Source of the DNA: Verrucomicrobiales bacterium | GTDB lineage: Bacteria; Verrucomicrobiota; Verrucomicrobiia; Limisphaerales; UBA9464 | DNA: 8,349 nt | Assembly: GCA_003445095.1 (NCBI GenBank) | Contig: DLVS01000557.1 | Span: 1-8,349, forward strand | Direction of reading: 5' to 3' | Part shown: positions 6,653-8,349 of the stretch, piece after piece | Layout: each line of letters starts with the position of its first letter | Numbering within the stretch: position 1 is the stretch's first letter | Position numbers and translations under genes: made by a program | Notes under the pieces: generated by a model | Database searches by the model: none | Seen by the model: only the letters and a program-made list of their open reading frames with translations | What the model was told of the DNA's origin: nothing

Positions 6653-8349
6653 ATGCTCAAATCATCGAAGTCGTTTCTGGCCGTGGATTTCGGGGTCGGT
6701 ACCCTGAAAGTCGCGGAGTTTTCGCCGTCAGAGGACGGTGGACTCAGGCTGTTGCGTTTTGGGTTGAAGCCGCTGGGACTGGCTGGGTCGCAGGAGGCGG
6801 CACGCGAAGGAGTCGTCAAGAAAGCACTGACCGAATTGCTGGCTGAAGGCGGATTCACTTCGACCGCCGTCAATCTGTGTGCCCCGGGCTTCGAAGTGTT
6901 TTCCAAGTTCGTCAAGCTGCCGCCGGTCGACACGTCCAAGGTCACTCAGATCATCCAGTACGAGGCCCAGCAAAATGTTCCGTTCCCCTTGGCGGAAGCG
7001 GCTTGGGATTACCAAATTTTGGGGACGAGTTCCAACGGTGAACTCGAGGTGCTTTTGGTCGCGATCAAGTCGGAGGTCGTCGAGAAGCAAGTGTTCGGGG
7101 CAGGCGAGGCGGCCGGGTTGAAGATGCAGACGGTAGATGCCTCCATCGGTGCACTGGCCAACGCATTCCGGTACAACTACGCCGACCAAGATGGATGCAA
7201 CCTGCTGATCGATATTGGCGCTAAGACCAGCAATGTCCTGTTGTTCGAACCCAACAAATACTACTCCCGCCGCGTGAATGTTGGGGCCAACGCCATCACT
7301 CAAGAATTCGCTGCTGAGGCAAAGATGCGTTTCGACGAGGCGGAAAAATTCAAGATTGGTGATGGTTTTGTCAGCTTGGGGGGGGCTTACGAGGAGCCGG
7401 ACAATCCCCGCATTGCCGCCGTTTCCAAGGTTGCGCGTAACGTGCTGACACGCCTGCATCTCCAGGTTAATCAGACCATTCAATTTTATCGTACGCAGCA
7501 AGGTGGCGCGGCTCCGGTCCGGGTGTTTTTATGCGGGGGTGGGGCGTTGATGCCCTACGCAACCCAGTTCTTCGAAGAAAAATTGAGCTTGCCGGTCGAG
7601 TTCTTCAATCCGTTCCGCAACGTCCAGATCGATCCGTCGGTGGATGTTTCGAAATTGGAGCCGGTGGCGCCGCAGCTGGGCGAAGTCGTGGGGTTGGGTC
7701 TTCGCAATGTCGCGCAATGCCCCATTGAGCTGAACTTGATGCCTAAGGCGTCGCTCACGCGACAGCAGTTTAACGCCAAAAAGCCATTCCTATTAGCCGC
7801 TGCCTACGCCGCCGTGCTGGGGGTCTTCGCGGTCGGTTGGTTCTTTTCCCGAGTGACCGAGGTGCGTCGAGAAGGATTGACCAAGATCGAAGGCCAGCTC
7901 CAACCGCTCGCATCAACGAAATCTCAGTTGGATGCGGCCCAGGCACGCCTGAAGAAAGTGGTCGATGAATCGTCTCAGGTCGGCCGATGGATCGAGGATC
8001 GACTGTATTGGGCCCAGATTTTGCAACGGTTGGGCGGAGTTCTGTTATCCACCGAAAAAGAGACGCGCGCCAAGCTTGGCGCGCCCGTCGGTATTTGGAT
8101 TGATACACTGCTGTCCACTGAGCCAAGTAAGGACTTGGCGCAAGAAGAAGAAAACGCTGAGCCATCAAGCAGAGGCGGCTTCATGATGGACCCTGTGCTC
8201 GCGCGTCGGTATGGATTGATTCCGCAACGGCCTGTAGGAGAAGGCGCCGAGAATGCGGCGGAGGGAACTGCTGAGGGAGGGCGACCCAAAGCCAAAGCAC
8301 CGGCGAACTCCACGAATGAAATTGCGGTGGTGAACCTGACGATTCGCGC
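6653..8349 (+). CDS. pilM: Type IV pilus-like PilM/PilN fusion protein (Amuc_1101-like); 3' end off window
   Basis: The frame is open for 565 codons to the right edge. Residues 1-350 are a PilM-type actin-fold ATPase of the pilus inner-membrane platform: SFLAVDFGVGTLKVAEF (7-23, Asp12), NLLIDIGAKTSNV (183-195, second phosphate loop) and VFLCGGGALM (291-300, adenosine region). The chain then continues as PilN. PIELNLMP (357-364) resembles the N-terminal INLLP peptide by which free PilN docks on PilM. A membrane helix follows at about 378-398, then a coiled coil (about 402-445) and RLYWAQILQRLGG, as in periplasmic PilN. An acidic/Ala/Gly-rich insert (about 490-553) precedes a strand IAVVNLTI. 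Topology would be cytoplasmic N-terminus and periplasmic C-terminus. ATG 6653 gives a normal PilM N-terminus but has no clear Shine-Dalgarno site. The domain layout recalls Amuc_1101-family pilus proteins of Verrucomicrobiota. Partner pilus genes are expected downstream. Confidence 0.87.
   Translation, partial: MLKSSKSFLAVDFGVGTLKVAEFSPSEDGGLRLLRFGLKPLGLAGSQEAAREGVVKKALTELLAEGGFTSTAVNLCAPGFEVFSKFVKLPPVDTSKVTQIIQYEAQQNVPFPLAEAAWDYQILGTSSNGELEVLLVAIKSEVVEKQVFGAGEAAGLKMQTVDASIGALANAFRYNYADQDGCNLLIDIGAKTSNVLLFEPNKYYSRRVNVGANAITQEFAAEAKMRFDEAEKFKIGDGFVSLGGAYEEPDNPRIAAVSKVARNVLTRLHLQVNQTIQFYRTQQGGAAPVRVFLCGGGALMPYATQFFEEKLSLPVEFFNPFRNVQIDPSVDVSKLEPVAPQLGEVVGLGLRNVAQCPIELNLMPKASLTRQQFNAKKPFLLAAAYAAVLGVFAVGWFFSRVTEVRREGLTKIEGQLQPLASTKSQLDAAQARLKKVVDESSQVGRWIEDRLYWAQILQRLGGVLLSTEKETRAKLGAPVGIWIDTLLSTEPSKDLAQEEENAEPSSRGGFMMDPVLARRYGLIPQRPVGEGAENAAEGTAEGGRPKAKAPANSTNEIAVVNLTIR
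7378..7385 (+). repeat. Eight-G homopolymer inside pilM
   Basis: A run of eight G residues encodes part of SLGGAY (residues 241-246). Gain or loss of one G would shift the frame within the ATPase domain and cut the protein before its membrane segment. Such tracts can act as slippage-based on/off switches, and poly-G tracts in some pilus genes of other bacteria do so. Here the frame is intact. Neutral chance, or a sequencing error at this length, is also possible. Confidence 0.6.
8065..8084. repeat. Perfect 20-bp palindrome in the PilN-like coding region
   Basis: GCGCGCCAAGCTTGGCGCGC equals its own reverse complement with no spacer. It encodes the middle of TRAKLGAP, between the coiled coil and the GIWIDTL strand, outside any motif that would force the sequence. 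It could form an mRNA hairpin (with a few central bases unpaired) or be a protein-binding site. Function is unknown. Confidence 0.6.

Noticed and set aside
6517..6846. A 109-codon plus-strand frame covering the intergenic gap and the 5' end of pilM
   Set aside because: It needs a TTG start, runs across the terminator hairpin and overlaps pilM in another frame; its residues show no domain.

Overview
The window (8,349 bases, GC-rich by eye) fits a member of the Verrucomicrobiota, perhaps a soil or freshwater lineage. This is inferred mainly from the last gene. It is a fused PilM/PilN-type pilus protein resembling what I recall of the Amuc_1101 family of Akkermansia and its relatives. Frequent GTG starts, weak or absent Shine-Dalgarno sites, a secreted giant amidohydrolase and GCGAAG-type intergenic repeats are compatible with this. 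A planctomycete or another PVC-group bacterium is not excluded.

Layout. Bases 1-2788 (minus strand) hold a secreted protein of at least 929 residues made of two amidohydrolase modules in tandem; its C-terminus lies off the left edge. The N-terminal module has lost its metal-binding histidines and the C-terminal one keeps them. A 186-bp divergent intergenic region (2789-2974) follows, with two inverted repeats. Bases 2975-5083 (plus) encode the RecG helicase. A 106-bp gap with an 8-bp tandem repeat leads to 5190-6479 (plus), a single reading frame fusing a HAD-type phosphatase to a TPMT-type methyltransferase. A 173-bp gap (6480-6652) contains a clear intrinsic-terminator hairpin only 29 nt before the next start. 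Bases 6653 to the right edge (plus) encode a PilM-like actin-fold ATPase that runs directly into a PilN-like segment: an INLLP-like peptide, a membrane helix, a coiled coil and a periplasmic part. Its C-terminus is off the window. No stretch longer than 300 bases lacks a gene.

How the genes relate. recG and the HAD-methyltransferase gene point the same way and could share a transcript, but nothing links their functions. The pilus gene appears to open a separate unit whose remaining members (PilO-, PilQ- and Amuc_1100-like proteins) would be expected downstream. The amidohydrolase is transcribed divergently from recG and is a stand-alone catabolic or scavenging enzyme as far as can be seen. 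I saw no tRNA, rRNA, CRISPR array, insertion sequence or phage gene.

The items most worth a second look are the HAD-TPMT fusion, the half-dead tandem amidohydrolase, the PilM-PilN fusion carrying its own PilM-binding peptide in cis, the terminator-like hairpin in the apparent 5' leader of the pilus gene, the eight-G tract inside that gene, and a perfect 20-bp palindrome in its coding sequence.
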